NCBI GenBank assembly: GCA_964370845.1
Contig: CAYJLB010000072.1
Span: forward strand, 1 to 9,517
Origin: CAYJLB01 sp964370845
Lineage (GTDB): Bacteria > Bacillota > Clostridia > Oscillospirales > Ruminococcaceae
Reading direction: 5' to 3'
Length of the DNA stretch: 9,517 nt
Shown: piece after piece, positions 1 through 6,617 of the stretch
Numbering within the stretch: the first letter of the stretch is position 1
How the letters are laid out: each line of letters starts with the position of its first letter
The notes under the pieces: model-generated
The model's database searches: none
Seen by the model: only the letters and a program-made list of their open reading frames with translations
Told to the model about the DNA's origin: nothing
Position numbers and translations under genes: made by a program

Positions 1-51
1 TGCAACACTAGAGCCTAAATCTAGCGCGTCTGCCAATTCCGCCACATCCGC
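1..51 (-). tRNA. tRNA-Leu(UAG), 5' part, cut by the window edge
   Basis: Read on the minus strand, the sequence begins with the acceptor strand GCGGATG (51 down to 45), followed by a D-arm with GGCGGAATTGGCAGACGC, as is typical of bacterial leucine tRNAs. The anticodon stem CTAGA/TCTAG (24-20 and 12-8) closes the loop TTTAGGC, placing anticodon UAG at 17-15. It would decode CUA and probably other CUN leucine codons. The variable arm, T arm and acceptor 3' end lie beyond position 1, so only about 51 bases are visible. A strong promoter lies just upstream at 95-123. Confidence 0.93.
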
Positions 52-94
52 ATATTATATGTTTTTCAAGGCAACCGCCTCAAGCAACTTTTAT

Positions 95-123
95 ATTATA
101 TCAGAAGTTTTTACATTTGTCAA
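95..123 (-). promoter_or_regulatory. Promoter of the tRNA-Leu gene
   Basis: On the minus strand there is a perfect -35 TTGACA (123-118), a 17-bp spacer and a perfect -10 TATAAT (100-95). Transcription should start near position 88, about 37 bases before the tRNA 5' end. Immediately upstream of the -35, three runs of A on the minus strand (154-146, 144-138 and 133-127) are spaced about one helical turn apart, as in an UP element or a curved-DNA promoter. This would suit a highly expressed stable-RNA gene. Confidence 0.85.
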
Positions 124-195
124 TACTTTTTTTCATATTTTTTTATTTTTTTTTGAAATACTTAAAATAGGGTAAAAACATGCTTAAAACCAAGG

Positions 196-242
196 AAATT
201 CTCACTTAAAAGGAGTTTTATTTTCCTTTTAAGTGGGAATTT
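196..242. terminator. Hairpin terminator downstream of the LacI fusion gene
   Basis: A 19-bp inverted repeat (196-214 with 224-242, one G-T pair) encloses a 9-base loop. It starts 15 bases past the regulator stop codon. On the plus strand it is followed by a T run to 245. On the minus strand, the direction of the regulator, the 3' tail is weaker (TTTCCTTGG). It therefore looks bidirectional, and its practical role here is to separate the regulator transcript from the tRNA-Leu promoter at 95-123. Confidence 0.8.
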
Positions 243-256
243 TTTGCTTATTAACT

Positions 257-2458
257 TTAATAACCACTTGAAATTAAAATTTTATGCAATTTATTAACTG
301 CAATTTCTTCATCAACAATTTCTTCAAGATAATCCTTTAAAACCTCACCAATTTTCTTTGCAATATCATTTTGGAAGTTGTCTTTAAGATTTTTAAACAT
401 AGGGGAAGTTTTTGAGATGTTTTCGCAACAATGCCCAATCCAAGAGGAAATTAAAGTCAATTCATTATTGCTCACAGCTTGTAAATTCGGCATTGAACCG
501 CCTAAAACATTGTTTGGGATTGCAACCTCATCTGTAATTAGCCAATTTAAAAAGGACAAAGCTTGCTTAACTTTTTCCGATTTTGCGGAAATTGCCAAGC
601 TCCAACCGCCACGAATTGAAGATATTCCAGGAATTGTTTTGGAAAAAGTATTCTCATTAATTTCCACATTAAGCTGCGGAGAAGCGGCAAAATCATAGTA
701 TTTTCCACGGTAAAGTATCATCATTGCAGATTTTCCGTCATTGAAAAGGTTGATTTTATCTTTATCGCTAAAATTTACTGAATTTTTGTCCGAGCTTTTA
801 TAAAGAGTTTTTATTGCCTCAAGGGCTTTTGCTATGTGTTTTGTGTCAATTTTTTTATAATTAATATTAGTTTTTCCAACAATTTCCCACAATATTGGGA
901 TAAATTCAAAAGGAAGTTCATCATAATTTGCAGAAAATGAAACTCCATATTCAGAAGGGGAGAACTCATTTCTCTCTTTTGTCAAAAAGTCAGCAATTAT
1001 CGCGTATTGTGACCAAGTTTCAGGGGGAGAAAGCTCCTTTTTATACTTCTCGTAAAAAAGACGTTTTAGGTGAGTGTTGTCAAAAATATCGTGCCTGTAA
1101 AACATCAATTGATAATCCACAATGAAAGGGACACAGTAGACCTCATCGTTAATTTTTGAATAAATATCTAAAATGTCATCTGAAAAAAACTGCCCGATTT
1201 TTCGTGAAATAACGGTATCGTTTAGTGAAAGAATATCATTTCTTATCACCAATTTTTCAATATTCGACTGGTCAATTTGAACAATATCGTAATTCTCAAA
1301 ATTTTTCTCTAAATTATCAAAAGTATCGTCAAAGGTAGTAGTTTCAATTTCAATATCAATATTTTGCTCACGAATAAACTTGTAAGATAGCAAGTTCAAA
1401 GCCTTTGCGTGTGCCCCTTCAGTAACCAAAATTTTTAAAGGTCGCTCATCAAATTGCTTTTTAGTATTAATTTGAGTTTGGACGATTTCCTTTTTTAAAG
1501 GTACAATTATGTTTGCAGAAAGGTCGGATTTTTCTTTTTCAAGCATTTCAAACGCCTTTTCGCAAGCCTTGCTTCCTACCATATAATAGTTCTCGGAAAG
1601 GGAAGTGCTTACTTGTTTAGAGAAAAGTTGTGTCCATGTAAAACCTTTCATTGAAATAATTTTTGTGGTGCTGTCAAATGAAAAGAAGTCTATTGCAGCC
1701 TTTCCACCGTCAGCAAGCTTTTCATTTGTAGTTAAAATCACCTCAGGCATTTCGTCATTTTGCACCCAATTAGTCACAATTCTAAATGTTCGCTCCTTAC
1801 CCATATAGGTGTGCACTACATTCATACTTTCAATATTAAATTCAGCACAAGCGTCTAAGAACGCCTTTTTACAGCTCATTTCATTTGAAAATTGTTCAGA
1901 TAAGCCGATAAATGACAAGGATTTTACTCCGTTAAAAGCAAGGTTTGCAATAGTATTATAAACTGCTGCATATTCATCTAACCCTACAAAGACGTAATTT
2001 TTCAAATTAGACGGTTTTCTTCTTGCAAAAATAAATTTTATACCTTTTTCTATATAAAATTCAAGCTGTGAAGTGTCATCTTTTAAGCATGTAGTAAGGA
2101 AAATCATTTCCGCCTTTTGGGAATAAAGTTTGTTTAAAGCATCGAGTTCAAGTTCAGCTAAATCACCTGTTGTATAAACTTCCACACGATAATCTTTTGC
2201 CTTTGCGTATTCTTCAATTCCACGGAGGAAGTCAGTGTAAATGCTGTCCGTTATGTCAGGGACAACTACTCCAAAAAGATTGCTTTTTTTACTGCGAAGT
2301 CCCTGTGCGCTTGCGTTAGGACTGTACCCTAGCTCCAACATTGCATCTTCTACTCTTTTTACGATATTACTGTTTACAGTTTTTACTTTATTTACAATAT
2401 TACTTACTGTGCTAATAGAAACACCAGCACGTTCTGCTACATCTTTCATTGTTGGCAT
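257..2458 (-). CDS. LacI-family repressor fused to a type-II solute-binding (SBP) domain
   Basis: The product is 733 residues, about twice a normal LacI repressor (about 330-350). Residues 3-22 form the LacI helix-turn-helix (MKDVAERAGVS, then STVSNIVN), and residues 48-58 (NASAQGLRSKKS region) match the DNA-minor-groove hinge. Residues 60-330 form a full periplasmic-binding-like sensor, from LFGVVVPDI to the final strand before IVQTQ. Residues about 338-733 resemble an ABC solute-binding protein: RPLKILV opening strand, DIVQID (391-396), YCVPFIVDYQLMFYRHDIF (441-459), PPETW (478-482), and GGWSLAISAKS (617-627). No signal peptide or membrane segment is present, so this domain must act in the cytoplasm. 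The start is the ATG at 2458, because a TTG farther upstream would bury the ribosome binding site. The gene is divergent from malF and very likely controls it. The sugar bound by each domain is unknown. Confidence 0.9.
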   Translation of the reverse strand: MPTMKDVAERAGVSISTVSNIVNKVKTVNSNIVKRVEDAMLELGYSPNASAQGLRSKKSNLFGVVVPDITDSIYTDFLRGIEEYAKAKDYRVEVYTTGDLAELELDALNKLYSQKAEMIFLTTCLKDDTSQLEFYIEKGIKFIFARRKPSNLKNYVFVGLDEYAAVYNTIANLAFNGVKSLSFIGLSEQFSNEMSCKKAFLDACAEFNIESMNVVHTYMGKERTFRIVTNWVQNDEMPEVILTTNEKLADGGKAAIDFFSFDSTTKIISMKGFTWTQLFSKQVSTSLSENYYMVGSKACEKAFEMLEKEKSDLSANIIVPLKKEIVQTQINTKKQFDERPLKILVTEGAHAKALNLLSYKFIREQNIDIEIETTTFDDTFDNLEKNFENYDIVQIDQSNIEKLVIRNDILSLNDTVISRKIGQFFSDDILDIYSKINDEVYCVPFIVDYQLMFYRHDIFDNTHLKRLFYEKYKKELSPPETWSQYAIIADFLTKERNEFSPSEYGVSFSANYDELPFEFIPILWEIVGKTNINYKKIDTKHIAKALEAIKTLYKSSDKNSVNFSDKDKINLFNDGKSAMMILYRGKYYDFAASPQLNVEINENTFSKTIPGISSIRGGWSLAISAKSEKVKQALSFLNWLITDEVAIPNNVLGGSMPNLQAVSNNELTLISSWIGHCCENISKTSPMFKNLKDNFQNDIAKKIGEVLKDYLEEIVDEEIAVNKLHKILISSGY

Positions 2459-2466
2459 AAAAAACA

Positions 2467-2473
2467 CTCCTTT
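2467..2473 (-). promoter_or_regulatory. Ribosome binding site fixing the regulator start
   Basis: On the minus strand AAAGGAG (2473-2467), extended to AAAGGAGTG, sits 8 bases before the ATG at 2458-2456. A longer in-frame start at TTG (2476-2474) would overlap this site and have no ribosome binding site of its own. The ATG start is therefore preferred, and the protein begins MPTMKDVAE. Confidence 0.85.
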
Positions 2474-2496
2474 CAAAAAAACAACTATATAATTTA

Positions 2497-2508
2497 TAAA
2501 ATGTTTTA
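2497..2508. promoter_or_regulatory. Possible weak operator in the regulator leader
   Basis: TAAAATGTTTTA is a palindrome except at its centre and differs by one base from TAAAACGTTTTA, the symmetric form of the half-site seen in front of the methyltransferase-like gene. It lies in the untranslated leader of the LacI fusion, about 50 bases after the predicted transcript start, where a repressor could act on its own gene. The region is extremely AT-rich, so chance is a real alternative. Confidence 0.3.
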
Positions 2509-2561
2509 TGGCATACTATAAAATATGAAAAAAACATTAATTGCTAATACTCTTTAATAAT

Positions 2562-2589
2562 ATTATAGCAAAAAATAGGGATTTTACAA
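2562..2589 (-). promoter_or_regulatory. Promoter of the LacI fusion gene
   Basis: On the minus strand a -35 TTGTAA (2589-2584) is followed by a 16-bp spacer and a perfect -10 TATAAT (2567-2562). Transcription should start near 2555, giving a leader of roughly 97 bases before the ATG at 2458. Confidence 0.6.
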
Positions 2590-2659
2590 GTGTTTTTTTA
2601 CTTTTTTATAAAATTTAGTAAAATTTCATAATGTGAAACATAATTATTGTGTAATTTCA

Positions 2660-2671
2660 TAAAACGTAACA
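2660..2671. promoter_or_regulatory. Possible secondary LacI-type operator
   Basis: TAAAACGTAACA differs by one base from the operator-like TAAAACGTTACA at 8445-8456 and keeps the central CG typical of LacI-family sites. It lies about 167 bp (centre to centre) from the perfect operator at 2827-2838, close to a whole number of helical turns, so looping between the two is conceivable. The match is imperfect and not proven. Confidence 0.35.
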
Positions 2672-2782
2672 TTCGCTTTGTTTTATGGTGGAAGCCTTAG
2701 ATTTGTGTTAAAATAGTGTATAATTGTAATAGTTTTGTGTGAAATGAACAAAAAATATGTTAAAGATTAGATAAAATACCTA

Positions 2783-2811
2783 TTGAATTATCAAATGTGA
2801 ACTGATATAAT
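2783..2811 (+). promoter_or_regulatory. Promoter of the malF-malG-SBP operon
   Basis: A -35 TTGAAT (2783-2788), a 17-bp spacer and a perfect -10 TATAAT (2806-2811, preceded by TGA) predict a transcript start near 2818. The LacI-type palindrome at 2827-2838 begins 15 bases after the -10, a position where a bound repressor would block initiation or early elongation. Confidence 0.75.
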
Positions 2812-2826
2812 AAATAACATAATCTA

Positions 2827-2838
2827 TGTAACGTTACA
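2827..2838. promoter_or_regulatory. LacI-type operator of the transport operon
   Basis: TGTAACGTTACA is a perfect 12-bp palindrome with the central CG that LacI-family proteins recognise. It sits just downstream of the predicted malF transcript start. The stretch AACGTTACACGAAAAA (2830-2845) is repeated exactly at 8448-8463 before the last gene. It resembles, but is two bases shorter than, the catabolite (CcpA) site, so the divergently encoded LacI fusion is the most likely binder and CcpA or another family member is an alternative. Confidence 0.8.
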
Positions 2839-2881
2839 CGAAAAAGTAATTGTTATAATTAATTATGAAAGGCGTGGCAGA

Positions 2882-4231
2882 ATGAATAAAGAAGCAAACA
2901 AAAATCTACCGATTATTGCAGCGGTTATGTCAGCAATTGTTTGGGGGAGTGGGCAATATTTCCTATGTGAGCAAAAAGTAAAAGGCATTGTGTTCTTTAT
3001 AGCACAATTAGCAGTTTTATCTATTGAACTTGCAACAGGATACATACCTCACTTTTTTATGGGAATGGTTCCTCAATTCGACTTTAGAGTACATGGAGGA
3101 TTTATTACAAGAGGTCTATGGGGCATCATCACTTTAGGTGAAGTAAGACGTGAAGACCACTCAATCACTTTAATGGTAACTGGTGTAATTGCAATAATTA
3201 TGGTATTTTTATTTGCATGTCTTGCTATATACATAATTAAAGATGCGTATTCAACTCAAAAATTCCAACAAGAAACGGGCTTTAGAATTACTTCAAAACA
3301 ATACTTTAAAAAGCAAATGGAACGTTCTTTCCCACAACTTGTTTTATCACCAATGGCAATTCTTTTCTTAGCAGTAACAGTTTTACCAATTATTTCAACT
3401 GTTTTAATTGCTTTTACTGATTATGGTATTAGCGCAATGCCACCTGCAAACCTAGTATCTTGGGTAGGGCTTGAAAACTTTGGAAAATTATTCACTGTTC
3501 CAATTTGGAGCTCCACTTTCGGAAGCATTTTGCTTTGGACTGTAATTTGGGCGGTAGTAGTTTCTTTAGGTTCATACTTTTTTGGAATGTTGCAAGCTGT
3601 ACTATTAAACAGCATTGGAAAAAAATCCAAAAAATTCTATCAAGGTATTTTGATTTTACCTTGGGCGGTTCCTGCAATGGTTACTTTGCTTTATTTTAGA
3701 ACAATTCTTAACTCGCAATTTGGACAGCTTAATCAGTTTTTCTTAGAACTTGGAATTATTGATACACCAATTCCTTTCTTAACTGACCCAACTGTTGCAA
3801 AAATTGTGGTAATATTAGTTGCAATTTTCCTAGGTTTCCCATCATTTATGCTTATGATGCTTGGTGTATTTTCAAGTGCAGATAGTTCATGGTATGAAGC
3901 TGCAAGCATTGATGGTGCAAATAAATGGCAACAATTTAAACATATCACTTTCCCACATATTTTCACAGCAACAGCACCACTACTTATTATGAATTTCTCC
4001 TTTAACTTTAATGGTTTTGGTACAATCTACTTCCTAACAGATGGTGGACCTGCAAATTCATCTTACTCTTTCGCAGGGGATACAGACATCTTGATTTCAT
4101 GGATTTATGAATTGTCACTAAACCAACAACAATATGCAATGGCTTCTGTAATGAGTATTCTAATCTTTATGTTCATAGCTGTACTTTCAGTTTGGAATTT
4201 AAGAAGAACTGCTTCATTCAAAAATATTTAG
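2882..4231 (+). CDS. malF: Maltodextrin-type sugar ABC transporter permease, MalF family
   Basis: This 449-residue inner-membrane protein is one of the two channel-forming subunits of a CUT1 sugar importer. Residues 1-145 form an extra N-terminal part with about three membrane segments (near 10-25, 33-52 and 97-119), as in MalF/MdxF of maltodextrin systems and unlike shorter CUT1 permeases of about 290 residues. The core permease starts near 150. The EAA loop that contacts the ATPase is EAASIDGANKWQQFKHITFP (339-358), and the MalF signature GFGTIYFLTDGGP follows at 378-390. The ATG at 2882 is preceded by GAAAGG at 2867-2872. It is the first gene of the plus-strand operon, under the operator at 2827-2838. 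Substrate is inferred from architecture and the GH13 neighbour. Confidence 0.9.
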   Translation: MNKEANKNLPIIAAVMSAIVWGSGQYFLCEQKVKGIVFFIAQLAVLSIELATGYIPHFFMGMVPQFDFRVHGGFITRGLWGIITLGEVRREDHSITLMVTGVIAIIMVFLFACLAIYIIKDAYSTQKFQQETGFRITSKQYFKKQMERSFPQLVLSPMAILFLAVTVLPIISTVLIAFTDYGISAMPPANLVSWVGLENFGKLFTVPIWSSTFGSILLWTVIWAVVVSLGSYFFGMLQAVLLNSIGKKSKKFYQGILILPWAVPAMVTLLYFRTILNSQFGQLNQFFLELGIIDTPIPFLTDPTVAKIVVILVAIFLGFPSFMLMMLGVFSSADSSWYEAASIDGANKWQQFKHITFPHIFTATAPLLIMNFSFNFNGFGTIYFLTDGGPANSSYSFAGDTDILISWIYELSLNQQQYAMASVMSILIFMFIAVLSVWNLRRTASFKNI

Positions 4232-4249
4232 TAAGGGGGTAATCTATAA

Positions 4250-5074
4250 ATGAAAAATAAATTGGGAAAATCTTTAGCCTATATTGAATTAACTATAGTA
4301 GCTTTATTAGTTTTAATTCCTATGATTTTAATTGTGTTAAACTCTTTTAGTTCATCGGTTACTCTAGCTGAAACAAAATTAATTCCAACGGAATTTACAT
4401 TAGATAATTATGTATACTTATTTCAAGAAACACCGTACATTCAATGGTTTTGGAATACATTGCAAATTGCAGTTTTAAATGTAGTTTTATCTGTTTTAGT
4501 TGTAATGATTACAGCATGGGTAATGTCAAGATTTAAGTTTAAAGGAAAAAAAGTAAGTCTTATGTCAATCCTTTTACTATCAATGTTCCCAACTTTCTTA
4601 TCAATGACTGCGATTTACACATTATTCTCAATTATCGGTTTAATAGGAAATCCAATTTCAATGGTAATTATTTATGTAGCGGGTGCAATTCCTTATAACA
4701 CATGGCTTGTAAAAGGTTATTTAGACGGAATTCCACAAGCACTTGATGAAGCTGCTTATATCGATGGAGCTGGTAAGTTTAGAACTTTCTTCCAAATCGT
4801 ATTACCTTTATCAAAACCAATTATTACATATGTTGCTGTAAGTCAGTTTATGTCCCCATGGATGGACTATATTCTACCAAGTATGCTTTTATCAAGAGAT
4901 GAGCAAAAAACTCTTGCAGTTGGACTATTCGGATTTATCGCTCGTTCTGAAGAAGTAAGAAGTACATTGTTCTCTGCGGGTGCAATCGTAATCGGCGTTC
5001 CTATCACAATTTTATTCTTAATATTCCAAAAATTCCTTGTAAGAGGTATTTCTGCTGGTGCAAACAAAGGATAA
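4250..5074 (+). CDS. malG: Maltodextrin-type sugar ABC transporter permease, MalG family
   Basis: The 274-residue product has about six membrane segments (first near 12-31, last near 242-263) and the usual length for MalG. Its EAA loop, DEAAYIDGAGKFRTFFQIVLP (166-186), has the conserved Gly at 173 and Pro at 186. It pairs with the MalF-type subunit to form the transport channel. It starts 18 bases after the malF stop, with AAGGGGGT (4233-4240) as ribosome binding site, so the two are clearly co-transcribed. No ATPase gene is present in the window. Many Firmicute CUT1 importers share a remote MsmX-type ATPase, which is the expected partner here. Confidence 0.92.
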   Translation: MKNKLGKSLAYIELTIVALLVLIPMILIVLNSFSSSVTLAETKLIPTEFTLDNYVYLFQETPYIQWFWNTLQIAVLNVVLSVLVVMITAWVMSRFKFKGKKVSLMSILLLSMFPTFLSMTAIYTLFSIIGLIGNPISMVIIYVAGAIPYNTWLVKGYLDGIPQALDEAAYIDGAGKFRTFFQIVLPLSKPIITYVAVSQFMSPWMDYILPSMLLSRDEQKTLAVGLFGFIARSEEVRSTLFSAGAIVIGVPITILFLIFQKFLVRGISAGANKG

Positions 5075-5097
5075 AATCATTCACAAAAAAGGTTATA

Positions 5098-5129
5098 ACG
5101 GAATATTGTGATAAGTTACAATATTCCGT
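5098..5129. repeat. Inverted repeat between malG and the binding-protein gene
   Basis: A perfect 12-bp inverted repeat (ACGGAATATTGT at 5098-5109 with its complement at 5118-5129) encloses an 8-base loop. No T run follows, so it is not a standard terminator. It overlaps the promoter predicted at 5106-5134. It could be an RNA hairpin that stabilises the downstream message or a protein-binding dyad across the promoter. Confidence 0.75.
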
Positions 5130-5134
5130 ATAAT
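5106..5134 (+). promoter_or_regulatory. Internal promoter of the binding-protein gene
   Basis: A -35 TTGTGA (5106-5111), a 17-bp spacer and a perfect -10 TATAAT (5129-5134) predict a transcript start near 5141, 34 bases before the start codon at 5175. It would allow extra expression of the binding protein, which is usually needed in excess over the permeases. The inverted repeat at 5098-5129 covers the -35 and spacer. Confidence 0.55.
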
Positions 5135-5161
5135 AAAAAATCAAAAATGAAAAAACATTAT

Positions 5162-5166
5162 GGAGG
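5162..5166 (+). promoter_or_regulatory. Ribosome binding site fixing the binding-protein start
   Basis: GGAGG lies 8 bases before the ATG at 5175. An in-frame ATG at 5160 overlaps this site and lacks its own, so the later ATG is the true start and gives a clean lipoprotein signal. Confidence 0.88.
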
Positions 5167-5174
5167 ATTTAAAA

Positions 5175-6488
5175 ATGAAAAAATTATTATCAGTATTTTT
5201 GGCTTGTAGTATGTTAGTTACTTTTGCTGCTTGTACTAGCGAAGTACCACCAGCAACAAATGAAACAACTGCTGCAACAACAACTGCTGCTCCAGCGGGA
5301 GATGGCGACGAAACAGAAGCAACAACTGAAGCTGAACCAGTAGGACTTGTTCCTGAAGAAGGTGCAGAATTAACAATTTGGGCACATAGACCAACTTTTG
5401 CTACTGCAATGGCTGAAAAATTCGAAGCTGAATACGGTATTCCTGTAACAGTTGAAGAAGTAGGTTTTGACTCAATTTCAAAACTAATGCTTGAAGGTCC
5501 TGCAGGAAATGCTGCTGACATCGTTTGGGGTTCACACCAAGGTCTTGTTCACTTAGTAAACGCTGGTGTAATTCTTGAAATGGATCCAACTATCGCTGCT
5601 GAAATGAACGAAGAAATTGCTACTTCTGCAATGGCTTCAGGTACATATGACGGCGTTGCATATGGTTTCCCAGTTGCAATGGATGTTACTGCACTTGCTT
5701 ACAACAAAGATTTAGTTGAAACTCCAGCTACAACTTATGAAGAAATCTTCGCTGCTGCTGCTGACTACAACAACCCAGCTGAAAACAAATTCTACTACTT
5801 AAATTCATTAGGTGTATATGCATTCTACCCATTCTTCTCAGCTGCTGATTCTTACCTATTTGGTGCTGACGGAAATGACAATGACAATGCTGGATTTGAC
5901 ACTCCTGAATTCCTACAAGGTCTATACAATCTACAAATGGCTGCTCAAGCTACACCAATCAAAGCTGCTGATATGACAATGGCTGGGGCACAATTCTTAG
6001 AACAAAACTTTAAAGACGGAAACACTGCTTACTATCAAGTAGGTCCTTGGAGCATTAACTCTTTAAATGAATCAGGTATGAACTATGGCGTTATTTCTCA
6101 CCCAACTTTCGGTGGAGAAGAAGCTAAACCTTGGGCTGGTGTTACTCATCACTATGTAAACTACTACACTGAATACCCAATCGCTGCTCAATTATTTGCT
6201 CAATACTTAACTTCAGCTGATGCTGCTGCTACTTTATACGAAACTGACAAAAATATCACTGCTAGAAAAGACTTTGCTGAAATCGAAGGTCTAAAAGATG
6301 ACGAAATTTTATTACAATTCGCAAACAGCTTTGATAGTGCAATTCCACAACCAGCAGTTCCAAGAATGAACTACATCTGGTCAATTACTGACGCTGCATT
6401 CGCATCACTTTGGGACGGAGATTTAACTCCTGAACAAACACAAGAAAAAATCATTGCTGACTTTAACGCAATGGTTGCAACTGAATAA
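5175..6488 (+). CDS. Maltose/maltodextrin-type ABC transporter binding lipoprotein
   Basis: This 437-residue extracellular solute-binding protein captures sugar and delivers it to MalF/MalG. Residues 1-20 are a lipoprotein signal (MKKLLSVFLA, then TFAAC); Cys20 is the expected lipid anchor, with Phe at -3 instead of the common Leu. Residues 21-57 form a Thr/Ala/Glu-rich, low-complexity linker. The binding domain begins near 65 (ELTIWAHRP) and shows family segments such as ADIVWGSH (114-121), YGFPVAMD (163-170), LAYNKDL (174-180), YYQVGPW (286-292) and IWSITDAAFASLWDG near the C-terminus. Aromatic residues are plentiful, as in malto-oligosaccharide binders. Codons are biased to TTC, AAC and TAC more than in neighbouring genes, suggesting high expression. 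Placed after the permeases, unlike the usual E-F-G order. Exact sugar not provable from sequence. Confidence 0.9.
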   Translation: MKKLLSVFLACSMLVTFAACTSEVPPATNETTAATTTAAPAGDGDETEATTEAEPVGLVPEEGAELTIWAHRPTFATAMAEKFEAEYGIPVTVEEVGFDSISKLMLEGPAGNAADIVWGSHQGLVHLVNAGVILEMDPTIAAEMNEEIATSAMASGTYDGVAYGFPVAMDVTALAYNKDLVETPATTYEEIFAAAADYNNPAENKFYYLNSLGVYAFYPFFSAADSYLFGADGNDNDNAGFDTPEFLQGLYNLQMAAQATPIKAADMTMAGAQFLEQNFKDGNTAYYQVGPWSINSLNESGMNYGVISHPTFGGEEAKPWAGVTHHYVNYYTEYPIAAQLFAQYLTSADAAATLYETDKNITARKDFAEIEGLKDDEILLQFANSFDSAIPQPAVPRMNYIWSITDAAFASLWDGDLTPEQTQEKIIADFNAMVATE

Positions 6489-6543
6489 TTTAAGCGAGTT
6501 TTAATAACAAATTAAATAACTGCATTATTAAATGCAACAACCT

Positions 6544-6577
6544 TAATGGGGCAATGTTACATTGCCCCATTATTTTT
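6544..6577 (+). terminator. Rho-independent terminator after the binding-protein gene
   Basis: A perfect 13-bp stem (6544-6556 with 6560-6572), with GGGGC/GCCCC in its middle and a 3-base loop, is followed by a T run at 6573-6577. It ends 40 bases before the GH13 start. There is no good promoter in those 40 bases, so the GH13 gene probably depends on read-through. A small 6-bp hairpin (6521-6536) lies just upstream. Confidence 0.9.
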
Positions 6578-6617
6578 ATAGAAACCTCTTTAGAATTTGA
6601 AAGGAATGGAAATCAAA

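Larger units (their letters stand above)
2459..2881. other. Divergent regulatory region between the LacI fusion and malF
   Basis: This 423-bp, very AT-rich stretch holds no gene. Going left to right it contains the regulator ribosome binding site (2467-2473), a weak operator-like palindrome (2497-2508), the regulator promoter (2562-2589), a second weak operator-like site (2660-2671), the malF promoter (2783-2811) and a perfect LacI-type operator (2827-2838). An inverted repeat pairs CATAAAAC at 2658-2665 with GTTTTATG at 2680-2687, and TGTTTTATGG occurs at both 2502-2511 and 2679-2688. Nothing else stands out. Confidence 0.75.

Noticed and set aside
378..698. Plus-strand open frame of 106 codons opposite the LacI fusion
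   Set aside because: It lies fully inside the regulator gene on the other strand, has no ribosome binding site or recognisable motif, and is a shadow of AT-rich coding sequence.
2719..2724. Additional TATAAT as a second malF promoter
   Set aside because: The best -35 at proper spacing (CTTAGA or TTAGAT) is poor, while the promoter at 2783-2811 is much better. Another TATAAT at 2854-2859 also lacks a -35.
2865..2885. Six-codon open frame whose TGA overlaps the malF ATG
   Set aside because: It would look like a translationally coupled leader peptide, but has no ribosome binding site of its own, and its AAAGG is better explained as the malF site.
5141..5521. Minus-strand open frame of 126 codons rich in Ser/Ala/Val
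   Set aside because: It is the antisense shadow of the Thr/Ala-rich linker and N-terminus of the binding lipoprotein; its composition mirrors that repeat-like coding sequence.
6597..6617. Longer GH13 start at TTG 6597 or ATG 6606
   Set aside because: The TTG overlaps the ribosome binding site and the ATG at 6606 directly abuts it; ATG 6618 has usable spacing and matches the expected N-terminus.
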